32,641 nucleotides of DNA from Pseudomonadota bacterium. GTDB lineage: Bacteria; Desulfobacterota; Syntrophorhabdia; Syntrophorhabdales; Syntrophorhabdaceae. Position numbers and translations under genes: made by a program. Numbering within the stretch: position 1 is the first letter of the stretch; each line of letters begins with the position of its first letter. A model generated the notes under the pieces. It had not been told where the DNA came from and did no database searches. It saw nothing but the letters and a program-made list of their open reading frames with translations. Of the stretch, positions 23,526 to 32,164 are shown piece by piece. The DNA lies in NCBI GenBank assembly GCA_026388275.1, contig JAPLKB010000062.1, forward strand, positions 1 through 32,641, read 5' to 3'.

Positions 23526-25514
23526 ATGAATAAATTCAAACTAATCAGTGAATACGAGCCTAAAGGCGACCAGCCGGAGGCAATTGAGAAACTTGTAAAA
23601 AATATAAAAAAAGGTGTTCAACATCAGGTACTGCTTGGTGTTACCGGTTCAGGCAAGACCTTTACAATGGCAAATGTGATTGAACGCATGCAGAGACCGA
23701 CACTGATCATTTCCCACAACAAGACCCTTGCAGCACAGCTTTATACGGAATTCAAAACCCTCTTTCCTGAAAATGAAGTCCATTTTTTTGTAAGCTACTA
23801 TGATTATTATCAGCCGGAAGCATATATGCCTTCCACAGATACTTACATCGAAAAAGATTCTTCCATCAACGAGGAGATTGACAAGCTTCGACTCCTTGCT
23901 ACTAATTCCCTTTTTGAGAGGGATGACGTAATTATTGTGGCAAGCGTTTCCTGTATATACGGCCTGGGTTCGCCGGAGGCATATTACGGGATGCTTGTAT
24001 ACCTTGAAAAGGGACAGCAGATAGAAAGAAAGGCCCTCCTTGATAAACTTATCCAATGCCAGTACGAGAGGAATGATCTCGATTTTTACCGGGGCAGATT
24101 CCGCATCAGGGGGCCGAATATTGATATATTTCCTGCCTATGAGGAGGAAAGGGCATTCAGGGTGGTTCTTGATGATGACCTTGTGAACGCCATATATATT
24201 ATTGACCCCCTTACCGGGCAGATCATTGAAAAGCTGAAGAAATGTACCATATTCCCGACCAGGCATTTTGTTACGCCCAAGGAGACCCTTGATCGTGCCT
24301 TGCTTACGATAGAGGAAGAATTGAAGGAACGTCTTGAATTCCTCAAAACACAGAACAAACTCCTTGAGATGCAGAGAATCGAGATGAGGACAAAATATGA
24401 CCTGGAAATGATCAAAGAGATCGGCTATTGTCAGGGGATAGAAAATTATTCGAGGCACCTTACGGGCAGGAAGCCCGGTGAACCCCCGCCGACTCTTATT
24501 GATTATCTCCCGAAGGATACCCTCATAATGATCGATGAGAGCCATGTTACTGTACCGCAACTTACCGGTATGTACCGCGGCGACAGGTCGCGGAAGCAAA
24601 CCCTTGTGGAATTCGGCTTCAGGCTGCCCTCTGCCCTTGATAACAGACCCCTTACATTCGAAGAATTCGAGGAGCGGACAGGGCAGGTAATGTATGTTTC
24701 TGCAACACCGGCCAAATATGAGCTTGGAAAAGCAGGGAGCCATGTAATTGAGCAGATAATAAGGCCCACGGGTCTCATGGACCCCCGCATTGAACTGAAG
24801 CCGGCAAAAGGTCAGGTAGAAGCACTCCTCGTAGAGATCAAAATAATAACAGAGGCAAAAGAAAGAGTACTGGTTACAACCCTGACGAAACGTTTTGCAG
24901 AAGACCTGACCGATTATCTACTCGATGCAGGTGTCAAGGCAAAGTATCTCCATTCCGATGTTGATACACTTGAGCGTGTTGCCATTGTGAGGGATTTAAG
25001 GATGGGCAGGTTCGATGTCCTTGTAGGAGTGAACCTCCTGAGAGAGGGTCTTGATCTGCCTGAGGTTTCCCTTGTTGCTATACTTGATGCGGATAAGGAA
25101 GGATTTTTGCGCTCCGAGACATCCCTTATCCAGACCTGCGGCAGGGCTGCGAGAAACATAAACGGCAGAGTCATCATGTTTGCAGATAATACGACCGAAT
25201 CAATGAAACGTGCCCTAAGCGAAACAGAGAGAAGGAGAAAGGTTCAGGGTGAATATAATATGGAAAACGGCATTACTCCGGAAGGTATCAAAAAATCGGT
25301 CGTGGATATTCTCTCCTCGATTTATGAAAAAGATTACTACTCAATACCTCTCGACGAGCTTGAGGCAAGTGGCGTTGAGCCGAAGAAATTGTCCCGTATG
25401 ATGAAGAAATTGAAGAAAGAGATCGGTGAAGCATCGAAGAGGTGGGATTTCGAGAAGGCAGCCGAGCTTCGGGACAGGCTGCTGAAGCTGGAAAAGATGG
25501 AGATAACGCTTTGA
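23526..25514 (+). CDS. uvrB: Excinuclease ABC subunit B
   Basis: The damage-verifying helicase-like subunit of nucleotide excision repair. Walker A is GVTGSGKT at residues 38-45. Further features are the beta-hairpin region [20 protein letters not shown] (20 residues), DESHVT (Walker B), SATPAKYE, and the helicase motifs [12 protein letters not shown] and [11 protein letters not shown]-terminal UVR domain ends [16 protein letters not shown]. The 662-residue length is standard. TACAAT at 23510-23515 lies only 10 bases before the ATG and no ribosome binding site is visible, so a very short leader is possible. It overlaps uvrC by 4 bases. Confidence 0.97.
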   Translation: MNKFKLISEYEPKGDQPEAIEKLVKNIKKGVQHQVLLGVTGSGKTFTMANVIERMQRPTLIISHNKTLAAQLYTEFKTLFPENEVHFFVSYYDYYQPEAYMPSTDTYIEKDSSINEEIDKLRLLATNSLFERDDVIIVASVSCIYGLGSPEAYYGMLVYLEKGQQIERKALLDKLIQCQYERNDLDFYRGRFRIRGPNIDIFPAYEEERAFRVVLDDDLVNAIYIIDPLTGQIIEKLKKCTIFPTRHFVTPKETLDRALLTIEEELKERLEFLKTQNKLLEMQRIEMRTKYDLEMIKEIGYCQGIENYSRHLTGRKPGEPPPTLIDYLPKDTLIMIDESHVTVPQLTGMYRGDRSRKQTLVEFGFRLPSALDNRPLTFEEFEERTGQVMYVSATPAKYELGKAGSHVIEQIIRPTGLMDPRIELKPAKGQVEALLVEIKIITEAKERVLVTTLTKRFAEDLTDYLLDAGVKAKYLHSDVDTLERVAIVRDLRMGRFDVLVGVNLLREGLDLPEVSLVAILDADKEGFLRSETSLIQTCGRAARNINGRVIMFADNTTESMKRALSETERRRKVQGEYNMENGITPEGIKKSVVDILSSIYEKDYYSIPLDELEASGVEPKKLSRMMKKLKKEIGEASKRWDFEKAAELRDRLLKLEKMEITL

Positions 25515-27112
25515 TAGATGAATCAATTATAAACTCCCTGCCTGAATCGTCGGGCGTATATATCTTCAGGGACAAAGAAGGGAATATTATTTATATCGGG
25601 AAGGCGAAGAACCTCAAAGACAGGGTGAAAAGCTACATCGGCGAAAGCGAGAAAGATCCCAAGACAGAACGCCTTGTAAACAGAATCAGGAGTGTTGAAA
25701 CTATCCTGACCGGGAACGAGAAAGAGGCTTTTCTGCTGGAAAGCAACCTTATTAAGGAAAACACTCCTAAATACAATATTGACCTGAAAGACGATAAAAC
25801 CTATATCTCATTGAAACTTACCATGAATGAAACATTTCCGGCTCTCTATACAACACGGAAAATTGAGAATGACGGAGCACTGTATTTTGGCCCCTACCCA
25901 CATGCCAAGGATGTAAAGGATGTGCTCAAGCTCATACAGAGCATATATCCGGTCAGAAGGTGTAAAGATACTGTTTTCAAAAAGAGAAAAAGACCATGCA
26001 TACTTTCAGACCTCGGTAAATGTCTTGCGCCCTGTGCGGAAAAATTCAATGAAGATGCATACAGGGCTGTTGCAGAAGAATTGGCGGACTTTCTTTCCGG
26101 TAAGGATGAAAAGTTGTTGAAAGACCTTGAGAAACGCATTACCGAAGCTTCTGAAAAATGGAATTTTGAAGAAGCTAAACTCTTAAAGGAGCGGTATTTT
26201 GCCATAAAAGGCATGGTTGAAAAGCAGAATGTTCATGAGCATTTCGGCAAGAACCGGGATGTCTGGGCATTTCTTGAAGGGGAAGAGGGCATAAGGATGG
26301 TGCTGCTTACATTCAGGAGAGGGGTTCTACTTTCGAAGAAGCTTTTCAAAGAATCTTTAATGAAGGTTGGCTATGATGAGGCCATATCGTCATTTATTTT
26401 CCGATATTATTCGTCGAGACCTGTTCCCGATGAGGTGATTATCTCTGAGGTTATCGAAGACGCGCAGTTTCTGGAAAAATATTTGAAAGAGAGAAAAAGG
26501 GGTGATGTGAAGATACTCGGTCCGGGCAGCAGGGCGGCAAAAGAAATGATAGGTCTTGCTGTAGAAAACTTGCATGAACCGGAACAAGTCGCCCTGGAAA
26601 CAGCGTTCAAAAAGGCACTCCATTTGAAGAAGGAGCCTGAAAGGATTGAGATATACGATATTTCCCATACACATGGCGTAAACCCCACGGGTGTAATGGT
26701 TGTTTTTGATGCTTTTAAACCGGATAAAAAGGGCTACAGAGTTTTTCATATACGGTCGGCGCCGTCAATGGACGATGTAGCTGCAATGACCGAAGTCATA
26801 GAGAGAAGAACCGTCAATGAAAAACTTGGACCTATACCGGATTTGTTCATCATAGACGGCGGCAAGGGACAACTCTCCGCCGTAACAAAGGCACTGAAGA
26901 CACTGAGCATTGACCGGGACGCTATCAGTGTTGCAAAGGGGCAGCGCAGAGGCGGTATGGAAGACCTGATCTACCTGCCTAACCGGAAAAATCCCCTTTT
27001 ACTTCCGAAGGCATCTCCGGTATTCAAAGAAATTGTGAAAATGCGCGATGAAACCCACCGCTTTGCCGTAACATCCCATAGAAGATGGAAAAGGAAGACT
27101 GACCTGGAATAG
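25511..27112 (+). CDS. uvrC: Excinuclease ABC subunit C, lacking the C-terminal HhH domain
   Basis: The dual-incision nuclease of excision repair. The TTG start overlaps the uvrB stop (TTGA) and has a GGAG 10 bases upstream. The product is 533 residues. The GIY-YIG 3'-nuclease domain spans about 10-95 ([19 protein letters not shown]). A UVR domain follows (~195-230). The RNase H-like 5'-nuclease domain has [19 protein letters not shown] and [10 protein letters not shown]. The protein stops shortly after this point. The paired helix-hairpin-helix domain of about 60-70 residues found in most UvrC proteins is missing, and a terminator follows at once. No frameshifted remnant of that domain is visible. 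Confidence 0.93.
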   Translation: MIDESIINSLPESSGVYIFRDKEGNIIYIGKAKNLKDRVKSYIGESEKDPKTERLVNRIRSVETILTGNEKEAFLLESNLIKENTPKYNIDLKDDKTYISLKLTMNETFPALYTTRKIENDGALYFGPYPHAKDVKDVLKLIQSIYPVRRCKDTVFKKRKRPCILSDLGKCLAPCAEKFNEDAYRAVAEELADFLSGKDEKLLKDLEKRITEASEKWNFEEAKLLKERYFAIKGMVEKQNVHEHFGKNRDVWAFLEGEEGIRMVLLTFRRGVLLSKKLFKESLMKVGYDEAISSFIFRYYSSRPVPDEVIISEVIEDAQFLEKYLKERKRGDVKILGPGSRAAKEMIGLAVENLHEPEQVALETAFKKALHLKKEPERIEIYDISHTHGVNPTGVMVVFDAFKPDKKGYRVFHIRSAPSMDDVAAMTEVIERRTVNEKLGPIPDLFIIDGGKGQLSAVTKALKTLSIDRDAISVAKGQRRGGMEDLIYLPNRKNPLLLPKASPVFKEIVKMRDETHRFAVTSHRRWKRKTDLE

Positions 27113-27120
27113 TACACACA

Positions 27121-27149
27121 GCGGGTTCAACAAGACCCGGCCTTTTTTT
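27121..27149 (+). terminator. Intrinsic terminator after uvrC
   Basis: CGGGT (27122-27126) pairs with ACCCG (27135-27139) around an 8-base loop, followed by a seven-T tract at 27143-27149. Nine bases separate it from the uvrC stop. Confidence 0.8.
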
Positions 27150-27196
27150 AAACAACCTCATCATTTAAACTACATTTGCAACAACCACGGGAACTT

Positions 27197-27320
27197 ATAC
27201 CAATCCGGTTTCATGCATAGAACGAGGCGTCGACGACGAGCCGACGCAGGCGTACTACCAGTACGTCGAGGAGCGCGAAGAGGAGGCAACGAAGTTATAT
27301 GATTGAAGGCGAATTGGTAT
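27197..27320. repeat. GC-rich MITE-like element with ATACCAAT terminal repeats
   Basis: ATACCAAT at 27197-27204 and its reverse complement ATTGGTAT at 27313-27320 bound a 124-base segment that is much more GC-rich than its surroundings. The interior is full of CGTCG/CGACG words. A small central hairpin, CGTACTACCAGTACG, is centred near 27257. No ORF of note. It has the structure of a non-autonomous transposon-derived repeat of a type recurrent in many genomes. It lies between the uvrC terminator and the next promoter. Confidence 0.65.
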
Positions 27321-27336
27321 TACTTTTATTTTGCTG

Positions 27337-27364
27337 TTGACAACTCATTGCAATCTAATAGAAT
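27337..27364 (+). promoter_or_regulatory. Putative promoter of the DUF294 gene
   Basis: TTGACA at 27337-27342 and TAGAAT at 27359-27364 with a 16-base spacer, 55 bases before the ATG. Confidence 0.6.
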
Positions 27365-27419
27365 TAACATAACCTCATCAAAAGACTAAACATAAAAAAA
27401 TAATCGTGGAGGGGTCATC

Positions 27420-29327
27420 ATGAAGACGGAAGAAACGGTTGTTTTTCTGAAAAATATCGCACCATTTCATACGCTTGACGAAACAGACCTGAATGAAATA
27501 GCTAAAAACATGGCAGAAGAGAGTTTTTTACTGAAAGATTTCATTATTAAACAGGGAATGCACGGATTAAATTTCTATATTATAAAAAGCGGCCTCGTTA
27601 AAGTCTTTACCAATGACAATTCAGGCAACGAAAATATTTTAGCTTTTCTTGGCGAAGGGGATTGTTTCGGTGAAATGTCCCTCCTCAGAAACAAACCGAC
27701 AAATGCAAATGTTCAATCAATGGAAAATACCGTATGTCTTATATATACAAAGGAGTATTTTCTCGATATGGTCGAACACTATCCCGAGTTTATGGATTTT
27801 TTCGATCAGCTCCTAATGCACAGGACCAAAAGCACATATAAGGAATTCCTGTCAAAGGAATCTCATGTAACTCAGGTGGAACCCTATCTTTATAACAAAC
27901 AGGTTAAGGATATGATGTCGTTTAAGCGTGGATTTATCAGTGAAAAAAACAGCATAAGAAATGTGGCAAAGGAAATCCTGGACAACAGAATAGGTCCGCG
28001 CATTGCAATAGATGACCAGGGAAATCCCAAAGGATTAGTAGGAATTTACACAATAACTAATGCGTTGCTATTCGAGGATGTTAATCCTGGTGATCCTGTG
28101 ATGAATATTTTGGAAAAAGAATTTTATTCGATAGATTCCAATAGTTATTTTTTTGATGCACTTCACTGCATGATAAAGAATAATACAAACACCCTTGTAG
28201 TAACTGAAGGAGACAGATCAAAAGGTGTATTAACAGGTTTTGACCTGCTGAGATTCAGAGGCAGAGAAACTTTGTCTCTTCTCCGGAATATCGAAAATGC
28301 CACTGATCTTTCTCAACTGGACATTATGCGGGGTGAGGTTGAAAAAGTCCTGAGAGAACTAATGGCAGACGGTGCACTTGCCTCCCATGCCTGTAAGATT
28401 GTGAGTGAATTCAATGACAAAGTCGTAAAGAAGGTAATTGATTTCGCCGGGGAAGTATGTGGTTCGCCTCCTTGCGCATATGCATGGTTAGGGTTGGGAA
28501 GTGAAGGAAGAGAGGAACAGACATTATTTACAGACCAGGATAATGCAATCATTTTTGATAATCGTCAATCAAATGGATCAGCAGAATATTTCAAAAAATT
28601 TTCCGATGTTGTGGTAAACGGGCTCAATCAATGCGGTATCCCGCTTTGCAAGGGAAACATCATGGCTACAAATCCTAAATTTTTTGGAGACTTGAAAGAG
28701 TGGAAAGCAAAAACATCAAAATGGATTAAGTCTCTGGACCTTAGCGAAGATGAATTAATGGATACCTATGTTTTTCTGGATTTCAGATCATTGCATGGAG
28801 AACAGACTCTGGAAAAAGAACTAAGGATACATGTACTGAAACAGGTCAAAGAAAATCCTTCATTTCTAAAATCTTTAGCCCAAGCCATTGTTTCAATTCC
28901 TATGCCAATCGGATTTTTTAAAAATTTCATTGTGGAAAAAAGCGGAGAGCACAAGGACCGTTTGAATCTAAAGCTCTACGGCCTCGTTCCTCTGATTACC
29001 TGTATAAAGATTATGGCGCTCCAATATGGTGTTCCTGAAACAAATACCCTTGAAAGGATAAAGGCCTTGGGTTATTTGCAGGCCATCAATATTGACCAGC
29101 AGGAGGCGCTTGTACAAGCCTTCGAAACCTTTCTTACACTTAAGATAAGGAACAATCTTGCAGATATTGATGAGGGCAAATCTTTTGGAAACTTTGTAAA
29201 ACCTGCCGAACTTTCTACCAGGCAAAAACAGATACTAAAAGAAGCTTTCTGGGCGGTATCGGAACTGCAAAAAACAACACAGAATACACTCAAAGTAGCG
29301 CCTCAGGGATTGGGATTCATGGGATAA
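27420..29327 (+). CDS. cNMP-binding / CBS pair / DUF294 nucleotidyltransferase-like protein
   Basis: A 635-residue cytoplasmic signalling protein. Domains in order: a cyclic-nucleotide-binding domain (about 10-125, with IIKSGLVKVF and GEGDCFGEMSLL); a CBS pair (about 150-290, including VGIYTITNALL and GVLTGFDLLRF); the DUF294 nucleotidyltransferase-like domain with GLGSEGREEQTLFTDQDNA (19 residues, starting near 358); and a DUF294 C-terminal domain (~480-620). The GSEGR...TDQD core is like PII-uridylyltransferase-type transferases. Such proteins are often paired with a DnaQ exonuclease or transporter gene; neither is adjacent. Ribosome binding site GGAGGGG. Domain calls are firm; ligands and target are unknown. 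Confidence 0.9.
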   Translation: MKTEETVVFLKNIAPFHTLDETDLNEIAKNMAEESFLLKDFIIKQGMHGLNFYIIKSGLVKVFTNDNSGNENILAFLGEGDCFGEMSLLRNKPTNANVQSMENTVCLIYTKEYFLDMVEHYPEFMDFFDQLLMHRTKSTYKEFLSKESHVTQVEPYLYNKQVKDMMSFKRGFISEKNSIRNVAKEILDNRIGPRIAIDDQGNPKGLVGIYTITNALLFEDVNPGDPVMNILEKEFYSIDSNSYFFDALHCMIKNNTNTLVVTEGDRSKGVLTGFDLLRFRGRETLSLLRNIENATDLSQLDIMRGEVEKVLRELMADGALASHACKIVSEFNDKVVKKVIDFAGEVCGSPPCAYAWLGLGSEGREEQTLFTDQDNAIIFDNRQSNGSAEYFKKFSDVVVNGLNQCGIPLCKGNIMATNPKFFGDLKEWKAKTSKWIKSLDLSEDELMDTYVFLDFRSLHGEQTLEKELRIHVLKQVKENPSFLKSLAQAIVSIPMPIGFFKNFIVEKSGEHKDRLNLKLYGLVPLITCIKIMALQYGVPETNTLERIKALGYLQAINIDQQEALVQAFETFLTLKIRNNLADIDEGKSFGNFVKPAELSTRQKQILKEAFWAVSELQKTTQNTLKVAPQGLGFMG

Positions 29328-29359
29328 ACAAAAGAAGAGGGAAAATTAATATTTTTTTC

Positions 29360-29395
29360 TTGACATACTATTGGTTTGTTGGTTAAAATACCAAC
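29360..29395 (+). promoter_or_regulatory. Promoter with overlapping ArsR-type operator
   Basis: TTGACA at 29360-29365 is followed after 17 bases by TTAAAA (29383-29388). A perfect 6+6 inverted repeat, GTTGGT (29378-29383) and ACCAAC (29390-29395) with a 6-base TAAAAT spacer, covers the -10 box. This is the expected position for autorepression by the ArsR regulator that starts 20 bases downstream. Confidence 0.7.
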
Positions 29396-29415
29396 AGGCA
29401 AACGAGAGGTGAATC

Positions 29416-29736
29416 TTGATAAGTTTTGAAGAAGCAGAAATCAGAAGCAGAATCATTAAAGCGCTTGCACATCCGGTAAGGTTGATGATAGTTGAGGTGC
29501 TTAAAGATGGAGAAACCCCTTTTTCAAAACTCAACGACCTTTTTGAATCTGATAAATCAACCGTATCGAAACACCTTCTTGTATTGAAGGAGGCAGGAAT
29601 CGTCTCTTCACGGAAAAGTGGTTTGGAAATGTTCTATAAGCTTGAGGTGCCATGTATTACCGATTTTTTTAGCTGTGTTACGGCAGTTATCGAAAATACC
29701 GTAAAAAAGCAAAAGGCATGCCTATGTAGCAAGTAA
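29416..29736 (+). CDS. ArsR/SmtB-family transcriptional repressor
   Basis: A 106-residue winged-helix repressor that would release DNA on binding a metalloid or thiol-reactive ligand. The core has KALAHPVRLMIVEVL, then FSKLNDLFESDKSTVSKHL (19 residues, recognition helix) and LVLKEAGIVSSRKSG. C-terminal cysteines Cys80, Cys87, Cys102 and Cys104 are candidate sensor ligands; the classical ELCVCDL motif is absent. The TTG start is supported by AGAGGTGA 4 bases upstream. It lies directly after a promoter with an inverted-repeat operator and heads the redox/lipoyl cassette. Confidence 0.9.
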   Translation: MISFEEAEIRSRIIKALAHPVRLMIVEVLKDGETPFSKLNDLFESDKSTVSKHLLVLKEAGIVSSRKSGLEMFYKLEVPCITDFFSCVTAVIENTVKKQKACLCSK

Positions 29737-29794
29737 TTTTTTGTTACTGCGTTGATATATTTGTGAATACAATATTACATAATGATGAGTCATT

Positions 29795-30049
29795 TTGAGA
29801 AAACGTTATAAATTTCCTATTGTTGTATGCGTCTTTGTATTTGCATATTTTGTTCCCTTTGAAAAGCTAAGGGCGCAAAAGGCAATTCCTGAATCTTTTT
29901 ATATATGCCTGCTTTCTTTGCTGCCAGCGCTATCATTGCTGACTATGATAGCGATAACAAGTCTTCTTATGACTTATGACAAAGAAGTTTTTTACAATCT
30001 TAAACTGGTAACCGGGGTTTCAACTATAGCAGGAATGGCGTTCGGGTGA
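29795..30049 (+). pseudogene. Internally deleted DUF318 (ArsP-like) permease remnant
   Basis: The 84-residue frame (TTG start) begins RKRYKFPIVVCVFVFAYFVP and FEKLRAQKAIPESF, which is how DUF318 permeases of arsR-linked operons begin. It then jumps to LPALSLLTMIAITSLL and TGVSTIAGMAFG, which matches their extreme C-terminus. The roughly 200 residues between, with the transport core and cysteine-rich motif, are missing. The reading frame is kept across the junction. It is probably a non-functional remnant of an organoarsenical or metalloid exporter, or less likely a two-helix membrane peptide with a new use. Identification rests on remembered family sequence. Confidence 0.55.
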
Positions 30050-30123
30050 ATAGTTGATTAAAATTACCGTTGGGTGATGAGCTTAAATATTAAATGTATA
30101 ACTTAAAACAGGAGATAGGGGGC

Positions 30124-30351
30124 ATGAAGATACAGATTCTTGGAGCTGGCTGTGCAAAATGTACAGAGCTTGCTGCTCACGCAGAAGAGGCGGCTAAGCA
30201 GGCAGGGATTGAGTTTGAGATTGAAAAGGTAACAGATATCAAAAAAATCATGGATTTTGGTATAATGATGACCCCGGCTATTGCCATCGATGGGCAGGTA
30301 AAGAGCGCAGGCAAGGTTCTCTCTGCAGATGAGATAAAGAAACTGCTGTAA
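30124..30351 (+). CDS. Small redox-active disulfide protein (thioredoxin fold)
   Basis: A 75-residue thioredoxin-fold protein of the 'redox-active disulfide protein 2' type. The active-site CAKC is at residues 10-13, following MKIQILGAG. The cis-Pro loop is MMTPAIAIDG, and it ends LSADEIKKLL. The start at 30124 is set by AGGAGATAGGGGG just upstream; ATG at 30094 would add ten residues. Proteins of this family commonly follow DUF318 permeases. Probably a cytosolic thiol-disulfide carrier; partner unknown. Confidence 0.88.
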   Translation: MKIQILGAGCAKCTELAAHAEEAAKQAGIEFEIEKVTDIKKIMDFGIMMTPAIAIDGQVKSAGKVLSADEIKKLL

Positions 30352-30421
30352 AGATGGTTGGCGCAAACGCTTTGTACTATTTTATTGTTTATAATTAATT
30401 TTAAAAGTGGGGGTATTTATA

Positions 30422-31096
30422 GTGTCTGAAAACAACTTGTTCAAACGGCCAATGCAGAAAAAGTATATTTTGAATATTCACAAGGTTCAAACTAAGTGGA
30501 CTACTATCTGTAAGGCTCTCGGCCTTGTTCTCTTTATCCTATTATCCAAGGGTTCCATTACTCCTATATATGCGATAGACACTCTTGTTCCTTCATTCGG
30601 GATGGGGAAGATAAACGTAAGGCTCTATACGGACTATTTCTGCTCACCATGCAGGTCCATGGAACCCAAGATCGAGCCAATAATAACCGAACTGGTAAGG
30701 AAAAATAGTATTAATATTACCTTTGTTGATGCTCCTTTTTCCAGATCTTCCATACTGTATGCCCGGCACTTTCTATACATAATGAATGAGAAAAAGGATT
30801 TTGATCTTACCCTTATTGCACGGTCTGCCCTTATTAACGCATCCCTTGAAAAGATAACTGAAGAGATAAAGCTGGAAGAATATCTCATGAATAAAGGGAT
30901 TAAATTCAAAACTTTCGATGTAAAACCAACGTTTGAAATCCTGAATAAATACCTGAAGGATGACAAGATAAATACTACACCTACCTGCATCATAGATCAG
31001 AATGGAAAAATAGAACGGTATAGTGGTGAACCGGAGATTATCAATGCACTTGAACATTTGAAGCAGGAGATACTGAATAAAACCGTAATAAAATAA
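30422..31096 (+). CDS. Membrane-anchored thioredoxin/DsbA-like protein (CSPC)
   Basis: A 224-residue protein starting at GTG 30422, after a GTGGGGG site. A single hydrophobic segment at about residues 27-51 should act as a signal anchor, placing the rest in the periplasm. The thioredoxin fold then has RLYTDYFCSPCRSM with CSPC at 74-77 and a cis-Pro loop in NTTPTCII. The middle (DAPFSRSSILYARHFLYI) looks like the helical insertion of DsbA/DsbG-type proteins. It would oxidise or isomerise periplasmic thiols. An in-frame GTG at 30407 is an alternative start. Part of the ArsR cassette. Confidence 0.8.
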   Translation: MSENNLFKRPMQKKYILNIHKVQTKWTTICKALGLVLFILLSKGSITPIYAIDTLVPSFGMGKINVRLYTDYFCSPCRSMEPKIEPIITELVRKNSINITFVDAPFSRSSILYARHFLYIMNEKKDFDLTLIARSALINASLEKITEEIKLEEYLMNKGIKFKTFDVKPTFEILNKYLKDDKINTTPTCIIDQNGKIERYSGEPEIINALEHLKQEILNKTVIK

Positions 31097-31115
31097 ATTG
31101 TTAAGGAGATTCTTA

Positions 31116-31256
31116 ATGAAAAAACTGATTACTTTTTCCCTTTTGCTTTTCACAGGACTTTTTTTATATTCCTGTTCAACAGCCTGCAAATGCAGCACAC
31201 CTCCGATAAATGTTGATGATAACTTACCGCTTATCCAGTTTGAAGAGAAAAAGTAG
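31116..31256 (+). CDS. Tiny Cys-rich lipoprotein
   Basis: A 46-residue product, too short for usual gene callers, with a strong TTAAGGAGA ribosome binding site. The signal peptide MKKLITFSLLLFTGLFLYSC ends in a lipobox-like LYSC (Cys20). The mature part begins CSTACKCSTPP, giving two further cysteines (Cys24, Cys26) close to the membrane, and ends in acidic and basic residues. It lies between the periplasmic thioredoxin-like gene and the lipoyl protein gene, so it may be a substrate or metal ligand for them. Not recognised as a known family. Confidence 0.65.
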   Translation: MKKLITFSLLLFTGLFLYSCSTACKCSTPPINVDDNLPLIQFEEKK

Positions 31257-31285
31257 GATATTTCCTATAAAAGAAGGAGGTTTCA

Positions 31286-31738
31286 ATGGGTGACAATTTT
31301 ACTGAAGTAACTTATGACAAATTTATCTTCAAGGTGGACAAAGGTTGTCTCTATCACGCAAACGAGTGTTGGGCAAGGCAGGAAGGAGACATGGCAGTGG
31401 TGGGTATAACGGACTTTCTGCAAAAAACAGCCGGTGATGTGGCATTCGTAGAACTTCCGGAGACAGGCGCCAATCTGTCACAGGGGGGTGAAGCCGGTGT
31501 TATGGAGACGATCAAAACTACCGTAACTCTCATTTCTCCCCTCTCCGGTGAAGTGTTGGAAATTAATTCCTCTCTTGAAGAGGAACCCCAATTACTCAAC
31601 ACCGATCCCTTCGGTGCAGGCTGGCTTTTCAAACTCAAGTTGAACAAATGGGAAGAAGAAAAAGGACAATTGATTGACGCTGAGACGTATCTTCCTCTTA
31701 TGAAGAAAAAGATTGAGCAGGAGCTATCAAAAAAGTAA
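31286..31738 (+). CDS. GcvH-like lipoyl-domain protein
   Basis: A 150-residue protein with the lipoyl-domain fold of glycine cleavage H protein. The region GITDFLQKTAGDVAFVELPE (20 residues, 40-59) matches GcvH. The lipoylation site is Lys77 in METIKTT, followed by LISPLSGEVLEIN and FGAGWLFKL. An N-terminal extension carries Cys21 and Cys28. The ribosome binding site AAGGAGG is strong. No glycine-cleavage genes (gcvT, gcvP) are near, so a role as a carrier in another pathway is more likely. Relatives called LbpA serve sulfur oxidation via Hdr-like complexes, but no such genes are seen here. Confidence 0.85.
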   Translation: MGDNFTEVTYDKFIFKVDKGCLYHANECWARQEGDMAVVGITDFLQKTAGDVAFVELPETGANLSQGGEAGVMETIKTTVTLISPLSGEVLEINSSLEEEPQLLNTDPFGAGWLFKLKLNKWEEEKGQLIDAETYLPLMKKKIEQELSKK

Positions 31739-31753
31739 TGCCTGGAGGAAAGA

Positions 31754-32164
31754 ATGAAAAATAAAGTCATTATTATCCCATGCAGTGGTGTGGGTAAAGC
31801 CTATGGCGAGATTGGACGGCAGGCAACATATGAGGCAATAGATAGTCGACCGGAAAGTGCTTCGACAGTCTGCCTTGCCAGACTCATGATTGATGATGCG
31901 GAAACAAAGGCCGCATTAAAGGGAAATTCAATTATTACCGTTGACGGGTGCGCAAAGGACTGTGCCAAAAAGAATGTGGAATCAGCCGGTATGCAACCTG
32001 ACTGCTCATTGCGGGTAATCGAGACATTTAAGGGACACCGGGATCTTAAACCTACCGGTATTCTGGAATTAGGGGATGCGGGTTTCACCCTCGTGCATAT
32101 CCTGGCCGAACGGATCCAGGCTGAGGCAGACCGTCTTTTAGAAAAGGAGGCACAACAATGCTAA
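31754..32164 (+). CDS. DGC-domain putative zinc-binding protein, copy 1
   Basis: A 136-residue protein of the DGC-motif family of putative metal-binding proteins. The pattern is IIPCSGVGKAYGEIGRQATY (20 residues) with Cys10, Cys40 after a variable loop, and VDGCAKDC with Cys66 and Cys70, giving the name-giving DGC triplet. A C-terminal helix ends the protein. GGAGG ribosome binding site. The stop overlaps the start of the second DGC gene by 7 bases. Family members are uncharacterised; a Cys4 zinc site is inferred from the spacing. Confidence 0.82.
   Translation: MKNKVIIIPCSGVGKAYGEIGRQATYEAIDSRPESASTVCLARLMIDDAETKAALKGNSIITVDGCAKDCAKKNVESAGMQPDCSLRVIETFKGHRDLKPTGILELGDAGFTLVHILAERIQAEADRLLEKEAQQC

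Noticed and set aside
23649-24743. Long minus-strand frame of 364 codons inside uvrB
   Set aside because: It is antisense to a textbook uvrB and its translation shows no domain; codon structure of uvrB creates open frames on the opposite strand.
31286-31738. Assignment as glycine-cleavage GcvH proper
   Set aside because: The lipoyl fold fits, but no gcvT or gcvP genes are near and the N-terminal extension and context differ; kept as GcvH-like only.
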